Source of the DNA: Hyphomicrobiales bacterium
GTDB taxonomy: Bacteria > Pseudomonadota > Alphaproteobacteria > Rhizobiales > Rhizobiaceae
DNA: 64,000 nucleotides
Reading direction: 5' to 3'
Assembly: GCA_900471925.1 (NCBI GenBank)
Contig: UCGV01000029.1
Location: 53,277-117,276 of the forward strand
Translations under genes and position numbers: made by a program
The notes under the pieces: model-generated
What the model was told of the DNA's origin: nothing
Databases searched by the model: none
Seen by the model: the letters and a program-made list of their open reading frames with translations, nothing else
Shown here: in pieces, positions 41,182 to 49,642 of the stretch
How positions within the stretch are numbered: the stretch's first letter is position 1
Layout of the letters: every line of letters begins with the position of its first letter

Positions 41182-42153
41182 CTAGTTCTTGACGTTGCGA
41201 TCGAGGAAATCGTGGATCAGCGGCTCCATGACGTCGAGGCGATCTTCCAGCGCGAAATGGCCGGAGTCGAGGATATGCACCTCGGCTTTGGGCAGGTCGC
41301 GCAGATAGGGGTGGGCGCCTGCCTCGGGGAAGATCTTGTCGTTCTTGCCCCAGACGATCAGCGTCGGCGGCTGGTTCTTACGGAAGAAGTCCTGGAATTG
41401 CGGGTAGAGCGGCACGTTGGAACCGTAGTCGCCGAGCATGTCCAGCTGCACATCCCTGTTGCCGGGACGATCGAGCAGCGCCTGGTCATGGACCCAGTTG
41501 TCGGGGCTGATGCGTGCGACATCGCCCATACCATCCGTGTACTGGAACTTGGTGATGTCGAGCGTCACCAGGCCGTTCAGCGCGTCGCGGTACTTCTGCG
41601 AGCGGTCACCCCAGTAGACCTTGATCGGATCCCAGAACGGTGACTGCAGACCCTCGACATAAGCATTGCCGTTCTGGACGATCAGGCCGCTGACGCGTTC
41701 CGGATGCTTCAGCGCGAGGCGGTAGCCGATCGGCGCGCCATAATCCATCACATACATGGCGTAGCGCTTGGCGCCCAGCTGGGTCACCAGCTTATCGACG
41801 ATGTCGGCCTGGTTGGCGAACGTGTAGGAGAACTTGGTGTGATCAGGCGCATCGCTCTGGCCGTAGCCCGGATAATCAGGCGCGATGACACGATATTTGT
41901 CGGCCAGCAGCGGGATCAGGTTGCGGAACATATGCGACGAGGTTGGGAAGCCGTGCAGCAGCAGTACGACCGGCGCATCCGCAGGGCCAGCCTCGCGGTA
42001 GAAGACCTTCACGCCGTCGATCGTGGCGGTACGGTAGTGGATGACCTGCGGCGCGGCCTGTGTGATCGCCGCCTGCGGCGCAGGGGCGGCGAAGGCGTAG
42101 GGTGCGGTCGTCAGTGCGGTGGCGAGTGCCAGGGATGCAAGCAGTCGGTTCAT
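41182..42153 (-). CDS. Exported alpha/beta hydrolase with Asp nucleophile (epoxide-hydrolase/haloalkane-dehalogenase-like)
   Basis: This 323-residue protein has a Sec signal (residues 1-22, ending YAFA). The alpha/beta core is VVLLLHGFPTSSHMFRNLIPLLADKYRVIAPDYPGYGQS, with the oxyanion HGFP. The nucleophile elbow reads YVMDYGAPIG (Asp137), so the nucleophile is Asp, as in epoxide hydrolases and haloalkane dehalogenases. The acid is Asp272 (WGKNDKIFP) and the base His299 (DSGHFALED). Such enzymes are usually cytoplasmic; a signal peptide is unusual. AGGAGACTGAA precedes the ATG. It is monocistronic with its own terminator. Confidence 0.85.
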   Translation of the reverse strand: MNRLLASLALATALTTAPYAFAAPAPQAAITQAAPQVIHYRTATIDGVKVFYREAGPADAPVVLLLHGFPTSSHMFRNLIPLLADKYRVIAPDYPGYGQSDAPDHTKFSYTFANQADIVDKLVTQLGAKRYAMYVMDYGAPIGYRLALKHPERVSGLIVQNGNAYVEGLQSPFWDPIKVYWGDRSQKYRDALNGLVTLDITKFQYTDGMGDVARISPDNWVHDQALLDRPGNRDVQLDMLGDYGSNVPLYPQFQDFFRKNQPPTLIVWGKNDKIFPEAGAHPYLRDLPKAEVHILDSGHFALEDRLDVMEPLIHDFLDRNVKN

Positions 42154-42462
42154 TTCAGTCTCCTAGGTTTCCGAGGTTAAAAGGCTCGCCACGGCTTGGG
42201 CGTGGTCAAATCAATAGTCTTTTTCGGAGGAGACGTGTGGTTTAGTGTGGTAAATACTCGTAAAGACGGGATTTGCTTAGAAATAATTCGGAATAATACA
42301 AATGTTAATCTTGAGGTTTAAATATTAATTCCGAATACCACGCATTATTCTATGAAGGTATAAGCTGATATGCTAGCGAGCGACGCCATTCTCTAGCGGG
42401 GGCGCCAAGATTAGATGCCATCGAGAACGTATGGTAGCTGCTATTTTTGCCTCGGCGTTAGA
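42154..42462. repeat. AT-rich gap with a 12-13-bp inverted repeat
   Basis: This 309-base gap has no supported gene. ATTCGGAATAAT (42286-42297) and ATTAATTCCGAAT (42324-42336) are inverted with one extra base, flanking 26 bases. GTGTGGTTTA/GTGTGGTAAA is a direct repeat near 42233-42254. Composition is much less GC-rich than the neighbours, as is the adjacent unknown gene, which suggests acquired sequence. I see no promoter or terminator I can defend. Confidence 0.45.
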
Positions 42463-42870
42463 TCAGCCGTAATACCCGCGAGTAAAAACGATGATGGACT
42501 CCGGCGGCTCGTCATCCGCGCCGGGCGCCCAGCCGCCGATGCCAAGCCGTAACGACGTGAACCCATCGTTCTCCACGGATAAATCGGGATCGTCTTGCCT
42601 TATCCTCTGAACCAGGCTCGTAAAATCGATGCTAAGTAAATCGAGGCCGTCCAGCATGGGTGTTGCGGGTTTCGTAAATTCCACCGCTTCAACCTCGTCA
42701 TTCGCATCATAATACACGAAGCATTCGTGCTGGAGAAAATGGTCGCATGGTTGGATGCTGGATGGCGAGCGTTTGAAACTTTCGAAATCTGCTCCCAATG
42801 CCGTCCTGACATCGTCGCGGCTCATGCCAAAACGAATCGGTCCGACACCCTCGTAGCCAATGATTTGCAT
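42463..42870 (-). CDS. Protein of unknown function (immunity-protein-like lone gene)
   Basis: This 135-residue soluble, acidic protein contains VGPIRFGMSRDDVRTALG at the start and RQDDPDLSVENDGFTSLRLGIGGW near the end. The 'G-I-R-F-G-M-S-x-x-x-V-x-x-x-L' opening recurs in small proteins encoded near polymorphic toxins, but no toxin is encoded here. No strong ribosome site precedes the ATG and the codon use is less biased than in neighbours. It may be an acquired or orphan gene. I do not assign a function. Confidence 0.55.
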   Translation of the reverse strand: MQIIGYEGVGPIRFGMSRDDVRTALGADFESFKRSPSSIQPCDHFLQHECFVYYDANDEVEAVEFTKPATPMLDGLDLLSIDFTSLVQRIRQDDPDLSVENDGFTSLRLGIGGWAPGADDEPPESIIVFTRGYYG

Positions 42871-42916
42871 ATATAGCCCGCTATCTCAGTTTTCTGCACG
42901 ACGATATGCCCGGTCT

Positions 42917-43831
42917 CTATCTCTGCCAGCGCCAGGTCGGATGCGAAAGCCGCGCCGCGAGAAAATCTCCGAGCACTTCCACTTTCGCCGGCCGCGCACG
43001 CGCCGATGGCGTGACGAAATAGAGCGCGCCGCTCGGCAGCGTCCAGTCGGTCAGGATCGCTTTCAGGCGCCCGTCGGCAAGATACTCATGGGCCATGAAT
43101 TCCGGCAGTTCGACGATGCCGAGGCCGCGCAGGGCCATCGGGATCAGCGCCTCGGAATTGGTCGCGCGCAGCGGCCCTGTCGGCACCACGATTTCCTCTT
43201 CGCCCGCCTTGTTGGTGAACCGCCAGATATCCTGTCGCGGCCGGTAGGCGTAGCCGAGGCAATGGTGGGCGGCGAGTTCGCGCGGATGCTGCGGGCAGCC
43301 ATATCTTTCGAGATAGGCGGGAGCTGCCAGGATGAAGGGCGCAACCGATGTCAGTCGCCTTGCCACGAGCGAGGAATCCGGCAGCACGGCAATACGCAGC
43401 GCCGCATCGAAACCGTCGCCGATAATGTCGACCACGGCATCGCTCATATGCATGTCGATCGACACATCCGGATAGGCCTCGAAGAAATCCGGCAGGATCG
43501 GCGCTAGCCATTGCCGCCCGAACACCATCGGCACGGCGAGCCGGATCAGCCCGCGCGGCTGGCTGGAAAGTTCGCGCGCCGCGTTCTCCGCCGCTTCCGC
43601 TTCCGCATAGATGCGCTGGGCACGATCGACCAGCCGCAGGCCGAAATCGGTGAGCGCCAGCTGTCGCGAGGTGCGGTTGAAGAGCCGCGCGCCGAGCCGT
43701 TCCTCCAGCCGGCTGACCGCCCGCGAAACCGTCGGCACCGAGACACCGAGGGTCTTGGCGGCGCGGGCGAAGGAGCGCTCTTCCGCCACCTTGGCAAACA
43801 TCGCCAGACCTTCGAAATCCGGAAAGTTCAT
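42917..43831 (-). CDS. LysR-family regulator divergent from an SDR gene
   Basis: This 304-residue LysR has an N-terminal HTH (FEGLAMFAKVAEERSFARAAKTLGVSVPTVSRAVSRLEERLG) and the CrgA/DmlR-like effector domain (GLIRLAVPMVFGRQWLAPILPDFFEAYPDV). The start has GCAGGA upstream. A short intergenic region (43832-43931) separates it from the divergent short-chain dehydrogenase gene. This is the classic LysR/target layout, so the SDR is its likely target. Confidence 0.87.
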   Translation of the reverse strand: MNFPDFEGLAMFAKVAEERSFARAAKTLGVSVPTVSRAVSRLEERLGARLFNRTSRQLALTDFGLRLVDRAQRIYAEAEAAENAARELSSQPRGLIRLAVPMVFGRQWLAPILPDFFEAYPDVSIDMHMSDAVVDIIGDGFDAALRIAVLPDSSLVARRLTSVAPFILAAPAYLERYGCPQHPRELAAHHCLGYAYRPRQDIWRFTNKAGEEEIVVPTGPLRATNSEALIPMALRGLGIVELPEFMAHEYLADGRLKAILTDWTLPSGALYFVTPSARARPAKVEVLGDFLAARLSHPTWRWQR

Positions 43832-43931
43832 CGTTTCATTCCTGCAATGATGTCTTTCATTTCTTTCTATTCCGAAATGAAATCGCCGTCCACATCTTCA
43901 GTTCAGTCGAACACAACAGGAGACGACGACA

Positions 43932-44687
43932 ATGTCACAGAGACTGAATGGAAAGATCGCAGTCATCACCGGTGCTACCTCGGGCATCGGCCTTGCCACC
44001 GCAAAGCGGTTCGCTGCCGAAGGCGCGCGCCTTTTCATCACCGGCCGCCGCAAGCAAGTTCTGGATGCGGCCGTCGCCGAAATCGGCGGCAATGTCACCG
44101 GCGTCCAGGCCGACTCCTCGAAGCTTGCCGATCTCGACCGCCTCTATGAACAGGTGAAGGCGGAAGCCGGCCGCATCGACGTGCTCTTCGTCAATGCCGG
44201 CGGCGGCTCCTTCGCCCCGATCGGCGCCATCACAGAAGAACAGTATGACGACACCTTCGGCCGCAATGTGAAGGGCGTCCTCTTCACCGTGCAGAAGGCA
44301 CTGCCGCTGCTTGGCAAGGGCTCCTCCGTCATCCTGACGGGCTCGACGGCGGGCGCCACCGGCACCCCAGCCTTCAGCGTCTATGCCGCCTCGAAGGCTG
44401 CGATCCGCAACTTCTCGCGCAACTGGATTCTAGACCTGAAGGATCGCGGCATCCGCATCAACACGCTGAGCCCCGGCCCGACGGAGACGACAGGCCTCGT
44501 CGAACTCGCCGGCAATGACAAGGCGCAGCAGCAGGGCCTGCTCGACTATTTGGCCTCGCAGGTTCCGCTCGGCCGCGTCGGCCGCCCGGAAGAGATCGCC
44601 GCAACGGCGCTGTTCCTTGCCTCCGATGACTCGAGCTTCATCACCGGCGCCGAAATCTTCGTCGATGGCGGTATCGCTCAGGTCTAA
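43932..44687 (+). CDS. Short-chain dehydrogenase/reductase
   Basis: This 251-residue NAD(P)-dependent SDR has GATSGIGLATAKRFAAEGA (cofactor, residues 14-32), NAGGGSFAPIGAI, the catalytic Ser in ILTGSTAG and YAASKAA (Tyr/Lys). The C-terminal SSFITGAEIFVDGG follows. TGRRKQ after the second strand suggests NADP preference (Arg residues). It is divergent from a LysR regulator and terminates at a GC-rich hairpin. The substrate is unknown. Confidence 0.88.
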   Translation: MSQRLNGKIAVITGATSGIGLATAKRFAAEGARLFITGRRKQVLDAAVAEIGGNVTGVQADSSKLADLDRLYEQVKAEAGRIDVLFVNAGGGSFAPIGAITEEQYDDTFGRNVKGVLFTVQKALPLLGKGSSVILTGSTAGATGTPAFSVYAASKAAIRNFSRNWILDLKDRGIRINTLSPGPTETTGLVELAGNDKAQQQGLLDYLASQVPLGRVGRPEEIAATALFLASDDSSFITGAEIFVDGGIAQV

Positions 44688-44694
44688 ACCTGAA

Positions 44695-44719
44695 GACGGC
44701 CCGCTTCACGCGGGCCGTC
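44695..44719 (+). terminator. Hairpin after the SDR gene
   Basis: GACGGCCCGC and GCGGGCCGTC form a perfect 10-bp stem around TTCAC. There is no T tract, so termination strength is uncertain. Confidence 0.6.
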
Positions 44720-44799
44720 ATGCCTCAGGCATCCCCTCTGGCATCGACTTGCCCTTTCGGCTACTGCTCGCGCAGTCTAGGAAATAAAGGGAATGATCG

Positions 44800-45216
44800 A
44801 TGACCGGCTATGAGATGTTCTGGCCTCTGCTTGCCCACGTCCTGCTGGTCTATCTCCTTTATGGGCTGCTCGGCCTGCGCCGCGGCAAGGATATGCGCGA
44901 GGGGCGGGTGAAGAAGTCCGCCTATCGCGAAAACCGCGAAGAGCCCGTCGAAAGCCTCTACGTCAAGAACAGCCTCGCCAACCAGTTCGAGTTGCCGGTG
45001 CTCTTCTATGCTTGCTGCATCCTTCTCTATATTACCGAGGCGGATAATCTGGTGGCCGTCGTGCTCGCCTGGCTGTTCGTCGCGCTGCGCTATGCCCATG
45101 CCTATGTGCATGTGACAAGCAACAACCTGCGCTATCGCAGCCCGCTCTTTGCCGCCGGTTTCCTCGTACTTGCCGCCATGTGGGCCTGGCTTGCCGGCTG
45201 GATGTTCTTCTCCTGA
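44800..45216 (+). CDS. MAPEG-family membrane protein
   Basis: This 138-residue protein has four membrane segments. The MAPEG core RENREEPVESLYVKNSLANQFELPVLFYACCILLYIT and the terminal LFVALRYAHAYVHVTSNNLRYRSPLFAAG match bacterial MAPEG proteins. AAAGGG precedes the ATG. MAPEG members act on glutathione- or eicosanoid-type substrates in animals; bacterial roles are mostly unknown. It has no obvious partner. Confidence 0.82.
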   Translation: MTGYEMFWPLLAHVLLVYLLYGLLGLRRGKDMREGRVKKSAYRENREEPVESLYVKNSLANQFELPVLFYACCILLYITEADNLVAVVLAWLFVALRYAHAYVHVTSNNLRYRSPLFAAGFLVLAAMWAWLAGWMFFS

Positions 45217-45334
45217 AAAGGCGCGCTTCGGTAACGGAGTTTTGTTCCCCCGTTATCCGCCGCTGACCTATGTTCCCCCGTGCCGCCGTCAGCACCAGCT
45301 GAGGGCATGGGGTAGGGAACAGAGGAGGTCTGTC

Positions 45335-46210
45335 ATGGAAAAGCCAACCATCACGCAGGCAATGATCAATGCCTACGACGAATACACGCATCTGACGCTG
45401 GATCGTCGCAATTTCATGGACAAGCTCACCAAGCTTGCCGGCTCGGCCACCGCGGCTGCGGCTATCGCACCGCTCTTGGCCGCCAACAAGGCGGCTGCCG
45501 AAATGGTCGCCGGAAACGATGATCGCCTGATCGCAAAGGATATCACCTATCCCGGCAGCGGCGGCGATATGAAGGGCTATCTGGTGCAGCCGAAAGATGC
45601 CTCCGGCAAGCTCGGCGCCGTCATCGTCATCCATGAAAACCGCGGCCTGAACCCGCATATCCGCGATGTCGCCCGCCGCATGGCGCTGGAAGGCTTCGTG
45701 GCGCTCGCCCCGGATTTCCTGTCGCCGCAGGGCGGCACGCCTGAAAACGAGGACCAGGCGCGCGACATGTTCGGCAAGCTTGATGCGGCCACCGTCGTCG
45801 CCAATGGCGAGGCGACCGTCCTCTATCTCTCCAAGCTCGATGCGACGAACGGCAATGTCGGTGCGATCGGCTTCTGCTGGGGCGGCGGCGCGGTCAACAA
45901 CCTCGCCACCAAATCGCCGGAACTGAAGGCGGGTGTCGCCTATTACGGCGCACAGCCGCAGGCCTCCGCCGTGCCTGGCATCAAGGCAGCGCTGCTGCTC
46001 CACTATGCAGGCCTCGATGATCGCATCAATGCCGGCATCGATGCCTACAAGAAGGCGCTGGAGGAGAATGGTAAAAAGTTTCAGATCTACGTTTATGACG
46101 GCGTCAACCATGCCTTCAACAATGACACGTCGGCTGCCCGCTACGACAAGGCGGCCGCCGATCTTGCCTGGAGCCGCACGGTCGAGTTTCTGAAGCAGAA
46201 CCTTGCCTGA
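45335..46210 (+). CDS. Tat-exported dienelactone hydrolase family protein
   Basis: This 291-residue alpha/beta hydrolase carries a twin-arginine signal (LDRRNFMDKLTKLAGSATAAAAIAPLLAA, residues 21-49). The catalytic Cys is in GAIGFCWGGGAVNN, where DLH uses Cys, and the acid and base lie in HYAGLDDRINAG and YDGVNHAFNNDTS. Ester or lactone hydrolysis in the periplasm is expected. AGAGGAGG precedes ATG 45335; the longer frame to 45149 lacks a site. A strong terminator follows. Confidence 0.87.
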   Translation: MEKPTITQAMINAYDEYTHLTLDRRNFMDKLTKLAGSATAAAAIAPLLAANKAAAEMVAGNDDRLIAKDITYPGSGGDMKGYLVQPKDASGKLGAVIVIHENRGLNPHIRDVARRMALEGFVALAPDFLSPQGGTPENEDQARDMFGKLDAATVVANGEATVLYLSKLDATNGNVGAIGFCWGGGAVNNLATKSPELKAGVAYYGAQPQASAVPGIKAALLLHYAGLDDRINAGIDAYKKALEENGKKFQIYVYDGVNHAFNNDTSAARYDKAAADLAWSRTVEFLKQNLA

Positions 46211-46310
46211 CGGGCATCCGGCGCGTTCCGCAATCCATGCAAGCCGGGGGCCAAATTCCAACCGGCCTATGCTGAACGAAACATTAAGGGATCTTTTCGC
46301 GAGCGACCAA

Positions 46311-46334
46311 AACGGGGCGTAACGCCCCGTTTTT
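46311..46334 (+). terminator. Terminator after the dienelactone hydrolase gene
   Basis: AACGGGGCG and CGCCCCGTT form a 9-bp stem with a TAA loop, followed by TTTT on the plus strand. Confidence 0.85.
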
Positions 46335-46468
46335 CCTGGGCACTTGCCAATGGTTAAAATCCGACCATTTCCATTTACGACGGATGAAGACCTGCATGTC
46401 ATATCGGCCCGACGCGCCGGTATGACACACCAATTCCGCCGCTCAATAACGAGACAAATGGGAACTAT

Positions 46469-47101
46469 ATGGGCGCGGAGAATTCGGATCGCATTGCGCT
46501 TCGTAGGAAGCCGAAACAGGAGCGTAGCATCCAGCGGCTGGACCTCATTCTCAACGCTGCGGCCACCATCATCGCCGAAAAAGGCGTCAGCGCCATGCGC
46601 ATGACCGAGCTTGCAGCGGTCGCCAAGGTGCCGATCGGTTCGGTCTATCAATATTTCCCTGAGAAAGCGGCTATCGTCAAAGCGCTGTTCGACCGTCACG
46701 CGCACGCGATCCAGGAAAAGACGGCCGAAATGTTTGCCGGCGTCGGATCCTTCGACGAAGCGCTCGATCTGATTTCAACGATGATCGACTGGTATTACAG
46801 CGAATACCGCAACGATGCCGTCTATCTCGGCGTCTGGATGGGCACCGAGACCGACCAGGACCTGCTGCGTCTCAATATCGAGCACAGCGGCCAGGTCGCC
46901 GAAATCTTCCATCAGGCGGTACGCCGCCTTGCGCCGGAATTCTGCGACGAGCAAATGAAAGCGCGCACTTACCTTTTCAGCCATCTGATCGGCGCCGCGA
47001 TCCGTCTCGCGGTCATGAGCGAAGAAGGCTTCGGCGACCGGATCCTCCTCGAATGGAAGCGCGTTATCCGCGCTTCGCTCTTCGCTCCGACGGCGGCCTG
47101 A
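46469..47101 (+). CDS. TetR-family transcriptional regulator
   Basis: This 210-residue TetR has an N-terminal HTH (QRLDLILNAAATIIAEKGVSAMRMTELAAVAKVPIGSVYQYFPEKAAIVKAL, residues 22-73). The helical ligand-binding part is longer than average. Its stop is 3 bases from the stop of the convergent LysR gene. There is no obvious divergent target; the upstream gene ends at a terminator. Confidence 0.87.
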   Translation: MGAENSDRIALRRKPKQERSIQRLDLILNAAATIIAEKGVSAMRMTELAAVAKVPIGSVYQYFPEKAAIVKALFDRHAHAIQEKTAEMFAGVGSFDEALDLISTMIDWYYSEYRNDAVYLGVWMGTETDQDLLRLNIEHSGQVAEIFHQAVRRLAPEFCDEQMKARTYLFSHLIGAAIRLAVMSEEGFGDRILLEWKRVIRASLFAPTAA

Positions 47102-47104
47102 GCT

Positions 47105-48064
47105 TTACCAGCTCGGCATCATGCTGGCCGCTGCCTTGAGCCGTGGATAGTGGCGAGCCGAACCTGTCTTCACATCCTGGTCCAGACTGTCTTCGATGAC
47201 GGTCGGCGTGATGTTGTCGAGGCAGGCGGTGATATGCGCGGTGATCGCATTCATCAGCGAGAGCGAAACGCCCGGCCGCTTCATGATACCGATCTGCACC
47301 GGCGGCAGGGCAGGGAACCCATCAGCCTGGCTCAGCACCTTCATGCCCGTGCGCAGCGCCGATTCCGGCATGACCGAAACCGCCATGCCGGCAAGCACGG
47401 CGGAAGCCACCACCGTGCAGGACCAGCTGGTGAACAGGATCTGATGTTCGCGCCCGACCGCATCGAGCGCCGAGCAGGCAAGCTGGCGCCACGCGCAATC
47501 GCGCCGTCCCACAGCAAGCGGCACCGGCGCGTCGTCGCGGATCGGATGGTTGGCGGAGCTGACCCAGCAGAGCGGTTCGGTGCGCACCACATCGGAAATG
47601 CGCTCGCGCGGATTGTGGGTGACGAGCGCGATATCGAGCTCACCCTTGTGCATGCGCTCGGCCAGATCCACCGAGGGCTCACAGACGATGTAGAGCTCGA
47701 CATTCGGATGCGTCTTGGCGAAGCGGCCGATGATCTCTGGCATGTAACGGTCGGCATAGTCGTCCGGCGTGCCGATGCGCAGCGTGCCTTCCAGCCGGTT
47801 GTCGTCGAAGGCGGCGATCGCTTCGTTGTTCAGGCGGATGATGCGGCGGGCGTAGTTGAGCAGCTTTTCACCCTCGACGGTCAGGCGGTTGCCGCGACCG
47901 TCCTTGATGAACAACTGCTTGCCGATGCGTTCTTCCAGCCGGCGCATCTGCATGGAGACGGCGGATTGTGTCTTGTAGACCTTGTCGGCCGCCTTGGTGA
48001 AGCTGCCGGAGTCAACGATTGCGATGAAGGTCTGCAACTGGTCGATATCAAGCGGCGCCGACAT
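47105..48064 (-). CDS. LysR-family regulator (LrhA/HexA-like) divergent from a DUF1127 gene
   Basis: This 319-residue LysR has an N-terminal HTH (LDIDQLQTFIAIVDSGSFTKAADKVYKTQSAVSMQMRRLEERIG) and an effector domain with five Cys. ATG 48064 is chosen because GGAGAGG precedes it; an ATG four codons earlier does not fit. The divergent region contains an imperfect palindrome, TCTGAT-N7-ATTAGA (48088-48106), that could be its operator. The neighbouring DUF1127 gene on the other side is a plausible target, as related LysR regulators in rhizobia and Brucella control DUF1127 genes. That link is inferred. Confidence 0.85.
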   Translation of the reverse strand: MSAPLDIDQLQTFIAIVDSGSFTKAADKVYKTQSAVSMQMRRLEERIGKQLFIKDGRGNRLTVEGEKLLNYARRIIRLNNEAIAAFDDNRLEGTLRIGTPDDYADRYMPEIIGRFAKTHPNVELYIVCEPSVDLAERMHKGELDIALVTHNPRERISDVVRTEPLCWVSSANHPIRDDAPVPLAVGRRDCAWRQLACSALDAVGREHQILFTSWSCTVVASAVLAGMAVSVMPESALRTGMKVLSQADGFPALPPVQIGIMKRPGVSLSLMNAITAHITACLDNITPTVIEDSLDQDVKTGSARHYPRLKAAASMMPSW

Positions 48065-48271
48065 GATCCTCTCCATCCATAAAGATCTCTGATGTTAATC
48101 ATTAGAAACATTCGTTGGACTGATCAATAGGTCTTTGGCATCTTCGGGCTGCAAATCAAGCAAAGTGAAGGACAGACGCCCTGCCTGTCCAGCCTGTGAC
48201 CAGCTAACCCCTTCCTGCACGACCTCGCAGGCGGGGCGGGCTGTTCTGCGCCCCGAAGAAAGGAGAGTTCG

Positions 48272-48571
48272 ATGCGCACTCATGAACAGACACTAGAACT
48301 CGACTGCGGCAAGCTTGCCCCGACGCTGATGCAGCGTCTCTGGGCCGGTCTTGAGCCGCTGGCAACCGCTCTTCGTATTCTGCGCAATCGCTCGCAGGTG
48401 AACCAGTTGCACGAACTCGATGACAATCAGTTGCGGGATATCGGCCTGTCGCGGGCCGATGTGACCTCCGCATTCCTCGCTTCGACCTTCTTTGAAGATC
48501 CGTCGGAGCACCTGACGCAGGCGGCCAAGCGCCGCCACCTGCTTGCGATCATGCGCCCCTACAGGGACTGA
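48272..48571 (+). CDS. DUF1127 domain small protein
   Basis: The product has 99 residues. The DUF1127 signature is at about 38-72: LRILRNRSQVNQLHELDDNQLRDIGLSRADV. It is flanked by Met/Arg-rich N- and C-terminal extensions. The ATG has AAAGGAGAG upstream. DUF1127 proteins in alphaproteobacteria are small RNA-binding or regulatory factors involved in phosphate and RNA metabolism. It is divergent from a LysR gene and ends at a strong terminator. Confidence 0.85.
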   Translation: MRTHEQTLELDCGKLAPTLMQRLWAGLEPLATALRILRNRSQVNQLHELDDNQLRDIGLSRADVTSAFLASTFFEDPSEHLTQAAKRRHLLAIMRPYRD

Positions 48572-48619
48572 TCGCACCTTTTTCCCCGCAGGGTGATAGC
48601 CAATAGCCCTGCTGCTTAA

Positions 48620-48659
48620 CCCGGTGATCGGCTTTCCCAAGCCATCTCCGGGTTTTTTT
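48620..48659 (+). terminator. Terminator after the DUF1127 gene
   Basis: CCCGG and CCGGG enclose an inner GGCTT/AAGCC stem and are followed by seven T on the plus strand. It overlaps the stop of the convergent DUF937 gene. Confidence 0.85.
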
Positions 48660-49548
48660 ATGACCTGGTTTTGGGTGAGGGGCCTTTGGGCTCAGGCGCT
48701 TCGGTGGAGGGCGACGTCTGCGGCCGATAGGCTTCGAAGATTGCCTCCAGGCTCTTCTGATAGCTTTTCTGTACTTCGAGACCGCTGTCGAACATCGCGT
48801 TCAGCATCTCGGTATAGCTGTCGCCGGCCTTCGGTTCTTCCTTCGGCGGCTCGGGGGCCTTTGCCGCCGGCTGCTGGAAACCGGCCATCATTTCCTGAAA
48901 CGCCTTGGCAAAGGGATTGTCGAGAAAGGGGTTGGCAGGTTGCTGAGGCGCCGCCTCCGGCTTTGGCACGCTGAACATCAGCTGCATGGCCTGTGTGAAC
49001 GGATTGTCAAAAATGCTGGGCTCGGGCGCTGCCTTTGGCTTCGGCGCGAAGCCGGTGCTCTGAAGCCAGGTCTGGATCGTCTCGCCCATCGCCGTATTGA
49101 CGAACGGATTGACCGGCGTCGCCATCTGCCCCATCGATTGCTTGAACAGCCCGCCCATCAGCGCGCCAGCCATGACCGGCAGCATCTGTTTGTAGATCTC
49201 CTGGCCGATGCCGGTCATCTGCGCCGCCTGTGCCGCCACGGCACGCGAGACTTCCTTGGAGCCGAACAGCTGGGCGAGGATATTGTTGCCATCGGAAATG
49301 CCCTCCGGCGAGAAGGCCTTGCTCATGTCCTCGAAATATTTGGCATAATTGCCGGAGGCCACGGCCTGCATCAGGCCGACGAAATCGTAGGGGTTGCTGG
49401 TGCTGCGCTTGAGACCGGCGGAAAAGGCCGGCATCAGCGCCGCCATCGCTTTCGTCGCCTGTTCCTGGGCAAGGTTGAACTGCTTGGCGACGGCATCCAT
49501 CGCCGCCCCGTTCTGCGCCTGCATCATCATGTCGAAAAGTGGCAGCAT
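48658..49548 (-). CDS. DUF937 domain protein
   Basis: The product has 296 residues. Residues 1-160 match the DUF937-type helical region (MLPLFDMMMQAQNGAAMDAVAKQFNLAQEQ; LMPAFSAGLKRSTSNPYDF; IYKQMLPVMAGALMGGLFKQSMG). A Pro/Ala-rich, probably disordered tail follows, with repeated NPF motifs (NPFVNT, NPFTQA, NPFLDNPFAKAF), and ends in a Pro-rich stretch. No signal or membrane segment is evident. GGGACTCTT precedes the ATG. Function unknown. Confidence 0.75.
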   Translation of the reverse strand: MLPLFDMMMQAQNGAAMDAVAKQFNLAQEQATKAMAALMPAFSAGLKRSTSNPYDFVGLMQAVASGNYAKYFEDMSKAFSPEGISDGNNILAQLFGSKEVSRAVAAQAAQMTGIGQEIYKQMLPVMAGALMGGLFKQSMGQMATPVNPFVNTAMGETIQTWLQSTGFAPKPKAAPEPSIFDNPFTQAMQLMFSVPKPEAAPQQPANPFLDNPFAKAFQEMMAGFQQPAAKAPEPPKEEPKAGDSYTEMLNAMFDSGLEVQKSYQKSLEAIFEAYRPQTSPSTEAPEPKGPSPKTRS

Positions 49549-49642
49549 AAGAGTCCCTTTCCAGATTCGTGGCGCATGTCAGCGCCACTATAGCTCGAAA
49601 TGGGAATGCGCAAACGGCTTTTTGGAAGCCGTAAGCCGCCTC

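Noticed and set aside
47105..48571. Naming the LysR gene LsrB/VtlR because a DUF1127 gene is adjacent
   Set aside because: The DUF1127 link is suggestive, but the cysteine positions and the genomic place recalled for lsrB do not fit, so no symbol was given.
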